A stretch of DNA of 15,353 bases from Bacillota bacterium. GTDB taxonomy: Bacteria > Bacillota > Clostridia > Christensenellales > CAG-138. Shown one piece after another: positions 12,020-15,353 of the stretch (positions are counted from its first letter, which is position 1; each line of letters begins with the position of its first letter). The DNA lies in NCBI GenBank assembly GCA_023453725.1, contig JAEXTB010000006.1, forward strand, positions 1 to 15,353, in the 5' to 3' direction. Both the position numbers and the translations under genes were made by a program. The notes under the pieces are model-generated. The model was not told the DNA's origin. It did no database searches and saw nothing but the letters and a program-made list of their open reading frames with translations.

Positions 12020-14098
12020 ATGGCGCTTGAGTTACTTTCACCTGCGGGTGAAAGAGATAGTCTTACGGCTGCCGTGCAGAACGGTGCGGATGCCGTCTAT
12101 TTGGGCGGGAACGCGTTCAGCGCCCGCCGTTACGCTGGAAATTTTGATAACGCCGCGCTGCGGGAGGCATTGGATTACTGCCATATCCGCGGTGTAAAGG
12201 CGTATGTGGCGGTCAACACGCTTTTGCTGGATCGAGAGCTTCAGGATGCGCTCACTTACGCCGCTTATTTATATGAAGCGCGCGCGGATGCGCTCATTGT
12301 GCAGGATTTGGGGCTTGTACGGATGTTGCAAAAGGAACTTCCGGAACTGACGCTGCACGCAAGTACGCAAATGGCCATCCATGAGGAAAATGGATTGAAC
12401 ATGGCGCACGCACTTGGTATGACGCGCGTTGTGCTTGCAAGGGAGCTTTCGCTTGCGCGCATCCGCGCACTTTCGGCAAACAGCCCGGTAGAGCTGGAAT
12501 GCTTTGCGCATGGGGCGTTGTGTACGTCTGTTTCGGGCGCATGTTTATTTTCTTCCCTTGCCGGGGGACGCAGCGGAAACCGCGGCGCGTGCGCGCAGCC
12601 CTGCCGCAAGCCATATTCTCTTGATGAAGGGAAACCGTCTTATCCGTTAAGCCTTTCGGATCTTTCCATGCTGTTCCATGTGGAAGAACTTGCGCAAGCG
12701 GGTGTTACCTGCATCAAGCTAGAAGGCCGCATGAAACGGGCGGAGTATGTTGCGGCCATTACCCGTGCGTATCGCATGGCCATAGACGGGGCGGAAAAAG
12801 CCGTATTAGAAGAGGAGCTTGCCTCGTTACAGCGGATTTTCTCACGCGGCCTTTCTACAGGGTATTTTTACGGGCGGGACGTTCCCGCCAATGCGCGGGG
12901 GGAATTGAGCGGGTCCGACGCGCCGCTTGCAAAAGAACAGGAAACCTACCGTATAGAGCGGCGCAAACGTCCTGTAGATGGACAGTTAAAGCTTGTCGTG
13001 GGACAGCCCGCAGAGCTTACGCTTACCCTTGGGGAAACGGCTGTATGCGTAAAGGGCGATATCGTTGAGGCGGCAAAATCTTTGCCGGACGCTTCACGGT
13101 ATCTTGCCCAGATCGGTAAGCTTGGGGATACGCCGTTCCTGCTCGACAACGGCAGCGTGGACATGCCCGTGCCCGCATACCTCCCTGTTTCTGCGCTCAA
13201 TGCGCTCAGGCGCAGCGCGGTGGAAGCGCTTACGGGAGCGTTGATTGTGAGGCAGAGCAAACGGGAAGTTTCGTTGCCGGAACTTATACGGCATAAAAAG
13301 GCAGACTCATCGGCTGTTCTCGCCGTTGTACCGGATGTGGTGCGCGCGGAGGCGGCGTTTTTATCCGGTGCAGACTATGTGGCGCTCGAACCACGCAATC
13401 TTGTATTGGCGCAAGAGGAGCTTTTCGGTCTGCAGCGGTTTCGGGTCAATGGACAAAAGCTGCTGCTGCAGTTGACTGCCGCCGATCTTTCCGGCAGTGC
13501 ACAAAAGCGGTGGGAAGCGCTCTTTGCAGGCGGCCTTGTGGATGGCGGGGTTGGGCAGAATGCGGGGCAGGTTTCCCTGATGCGGGGGGAACGCATTGCG
13601 GGCTATCTCTGCAACGCCACAAATGCGCAGGCGGTATCAAAGCTTCTGGAATTGGGATTTACCAGGGTATTGCTTTCCCTGGAATTAAGTAAGCCCCAGC
13701 TACGGGATCTCATCCTGCAAACAGGTGCGGGCGTGTATGGGTATGGAAGGGCACAATTAATGCAGCTCTGGCACTGCCCAAACCGAAAGGAAAACGGTTG
13801 CGCGGGGTGCGACAGGTCGCATGCGCTCAAGGATGGGGAAGGGCGCGTGTTCCCGCTTGACCCGGTATGGGATGAAACGGGCGGTTGCCTTACCCGCGTG
13901 CGCAATTGCGAGGTTATGGATGTATTGGATGTAATGACAGAGCTTCCGATGCCGGAACTTTTGGCGTTGGAATTCGTTTATGAAACGGAGCGGGAAGTGG
14001 CGGATCGTGTGGGCGCGGCCCGCGAAGCGCTTGCGGGGAAGAACCCGCCCCGGCGCGGCACAACCCGCGGGCATTGGGCACGCGGGCTGACAACATAG
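12020..14098 (+). CDS. U32 family peptidase/RNA hydroxylase-like protein with DUF3656-type region
   Basis: A protein of 692 residues. The N-terminal U32 barrel begins ELLSPAGERDSLTAAVQNGA and continues DAVYLGG. The family signature ELECFAHGALCTSVSGAC is followed by a GGRSGNRGACAQPCRKPY stretch (159-199). Cysteines C161, C168, C175, C191, C195 and C231 are candidate iron-sulfur ligands. The long architecture, with a middle DUF3656-like region and a second cysteine-rich segment near the C-terminus (CPNRKENGCAGC), resembles RlhA, which makes 5-hydroxycytidine in 23S rRNA with prephenate. Older annotations call these collagenases. The ATG at 12020 is chosen over 12005 because GGAGGAGG lies 5 nt before it and none precedes 12005. 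It ends in GTTRGHWARGL, typical of the family, and is cotranscribed with mutS2. Confidence 0.88.
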   Translation: MALELLSPAGERDSLTAAVQNGADAVYLGGNAFSARRYAGNFDNAALREALDYCHIRGVKAYVAVNTLLLDRELQDALTYAAYLYEARADALIVQDLGLVRMLQKELPELTLHASTQMAIHEENGLNMAHALGMTRVVLARELSLARIRALSANSPVELECFAHGALCTSVSGACLFSSLAGGRSGNRGACAQPCRKPYSLDEGKPSYPLSLSDLSMLFHVEELAQAGVTCIKLEGRMKRAEYVAAITRAYRMAIDGAEKAVLEEELASLQRIFSRGLSTGYFYGRDVPANARGELSGSDAPLAKEQETYRIERRKRPVDGQLKLVVGQPAELTLTLGETAVCVKGDIVEAAKSLPDASRYLAQIGKLGDTPFLLDNGSVDMPVPAYLPVSALNALRRSAVEALTGALIVRQSKREVSLPELIRHKKADSSAVLAVVPDVVRAEAAFLSGADYVALEPRNLVLAQEELFGLQRFRVNGQKLLLQLTAADLSGSAQKRWEALFAGGLVDGGVGQNAGQVSLMRGERIAGYLCNATNAQAVSKLLELGFTRVLLSLELSKPQLRDLILQTGAGVYGYGRAQLMQLWHCPNRKENGCAGCDRSHALKDGEGRVFPLDPVWDETGGCLTRVRNCEVMDVLDVMTELPMPELLALEFVYETEREVADRVGAAREALAGKNPPRRGTTRGHWARGLTT

Positions 14099-14106
14099 GA
14101 GGGACT

Positions 14107-15353
14107 ATGGATCGTAGAGTATTGTCGCTATTGGAGTTTGATAAGATTGTGGAACGCATCAAAGGGTTTACCGCCTCGGACTTGGGGCGGGAAAACGCGC
14201 AGGCGCTGCGCCCTGCCGAAGATGCGGGTTCCATCAACACGCTGCTGCAGCAGACCACGGAGGCGGAAAGCGTATTCATGCATGGCGGGCAAAGCCCCAT
14301 CGAAGGCTTTTCCGATGTGCGGCCTACATTAAAGCGCATCCGGGCGGCGCTGTATTTAAGCATCCGGGAGCTTCTGGCCATTGCCCGGTGCCTAAAGGTC
14401 AGCCGTAATGCGCGTGAGAGGCTCACCCAAGGGGATGCCCCCTCTTTGCTTTCTTACATGGCGGGACAGCTTTGTTCCCACCGCAGTGTGGAAGAGGACA
14501 TTACCCGCTGTTTTGTAAGCGAGGAAGAAGTCTCCGATGCAGCATCGCCTGAGCTTGCCTCAATCCGTCGCCAGATGCGTATTGTCAACGAACGCGCGCG
14601 TGAAAAGCTCAACAACATGGTCAAAAGCACCACATTCCAGAAGTATTTGCAGGAGCCCATCATCACCATCCGCAACGGGCGGTTTGTGCTGCCCGTCAAG
14701 CAGGAAGCCAAGCAGTTTGTGCCGGGTCTCGTGCACGATCAATCGGGAAGCGGCGCAACATTATTTATTGAGCCCATGGCAGTGGTGGAACTGGGCAATG
14801 AATATAAGCGGCTCCTAGGCATGGAGCAGGAGGAGATCGAGCGCGTTCTTGCGTCACTGACCGCCATGGTGGAGCCGTATGCGGACGAGTTGTATGAGAG
14901 CATCGGCATACTGGGCGAGCTGGACCTGATATTTGCCAAGGCTATGCTGGCGCGGGAGATGCGCGCCATCCGTCCCGCAATCGCGCCGCATGGGCCAATC
15001 AAGATCATTTCCGGCAGACATCCTTTGATTCCTGCAGACCGCGTCGTACCCATTGACGTATGGCTCAACGATGCGTTTCAGACGCTGATCGTCACCGGCC
15101 CCAATACGGGCGGAAAGACGGTGACATTAAAGACAATCGGCCTGTTTACGCTCATGGCGCAGGCCGGGTTGTTTGTACCAGCTGCGGAAGGTACAAAACT
15201 TTGCTCATTCTCTCAGGTGTTTGCGGATATCGGCGATGAACAGAGCATTGAACAGAGCCTGTCCACGTTCTCGTCCCATATGAAAAACATTGTCCGCATT
15301 CTGGAGCAGGCGGATGGGGACTCGCTAGTGCTGCTTGATGAGCTTGGCGCGGG
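14107..15353 (+). CDS. mutS2: MutS2 endonuclease/ribosome-rescue ATPase, N-terminal part (partial)
   Basis: Open from the ATG at 14107 to the window end: 415 full codons and no stop. The N-terminus MDRRVLSLLEFDKIVERIKG is typical of MutS2, followed by helical core/clamp domains and the 'EPIITIRNGRFVLPVK' and 'HDQSGSGATLFIEP' signatures. The ATPase domain has Walker A GPNTGGKT (331-338) and Walker B SLVLLDELGA (406-415), where the window cuts. The missing part should carry the rest of the ATPase and the C-terminal KOW and Smr domains. MutS2 acts on branched DNA and, in Bacillus, splits collided ribosomes. Its AGGAGGG overlaps the U32 stop codon, with 8 nt between stop and start, so the two genes are one operon. 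Confidence 0.95.
   Translation, partial: MDRRVLSLLEFDKIVERIKGFTASDLGRENAQALRPAEDAGSINTLLQQTTEAESVFMHGGQSPIEGFSDVRPTLKRIRAALYLSIRELLAIARCLKVSRNARERLTQGDAPSLLSYMAGQLCSHRSVEEDITRCFVSEEEVSDAASPELASIRRQMRIVNERAREKLNNMVKSTTFQKYLQEPIITIRNGRFVLPVKQEAKQFVPGLVHDQSGSGATLFIEPMAVVELGNEYKRLLGMEQEEIERVLASLTAMVEPYADELYESIGILGELDLIFAKAMLAREMRAIRPAIAPHGPIKIISGRHPLIPADRVVPIDVWLNDAFQTLIVTGPNTGGKTVTLKTIGLFTLMAQAGLFVPAAEGTKLCSFSQVFADIGDEQSIEQSLSTFSSHMKNIVRILEQADGDSLVLLDELGA

Overview
The window looks like chromosomal DNA of an anaerobic Bacillota bacterium, most likely a moderately GC-rich Clostridia lineage (inference). The reasons are strong AGGAGG-type ribosome binding sites on almost every gene, a Rex NADH sensor, MutS2, a U32 peptidase-family protein with the long RlhA-like architecture, a lipoprotein-type FMN/FAD reductase, and many U-tailed hairpin terminators. 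I see no insertion sequence, prophage, CRISPR array, tRNA or rRNA.

Left part, minus strand (1-3792). A DrrA/DrrB-like ABC exporter pair (ATPase 2878-3792, permease 2027-2881, ATGA overlap) ends at a hairpin terminator. Immediately beyond it starts a rex-lysR operon (Rex 1253-1921, LysR regulator 299-1240, 12 nt gap), which ends at a second terminator near 247-270. Beyond that lies the first 23 codons of an iron-containing alcohol dehydrogenase (1-70), cut by the window edge. Its 5' region is packed with regulatory-looking DNA: an almost perfect Rex operator (147-164), two perfect inverted repeats (99-111 and 128-142), and three copies of TATCGATA spaced exactly 14 bp apart (195-230). The same three-copy, 14-bp-phased array occurs in the rex promoter/leader (1936-1971). 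This suggests a local redox circuit joining rex, lysR and the alcohol dehydrogenase.

Middle part (3978-8412). A small two-helix membrane protein with a GC..G.CPIT.NP motif (DUF6132 type) diverges from the ABC pair and has a CRP/FNR-like dyad upstream. Convergent to it is a methyl-accepting chemotaxis protein (4250-6031), separated by a bidirectional terminator. Next is a secreted peptidoglycan amidase with a PG-binding domain (6350-7339), divergent from a MerR-type regulator with a GyrI-like C-terminus (7597-8412).

Right part, plus strand (8413-15353). A lipoprotein FMN-bind plus FAD fumarate/urocanate-type reductase (8511-10349) follows the MerR gene. It may be controlled by it, because the only promoter-like elements in the gap have a MerR-like 19-bp spacer. 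Then come a class I/II aminotransferase with a good sigma-A promoter (10545-11717), a U32 family protein (12020-14098), and the N-terminal 415 codons of MutS2 (14107 to window end), translationally close-coupled to the U32 gene.
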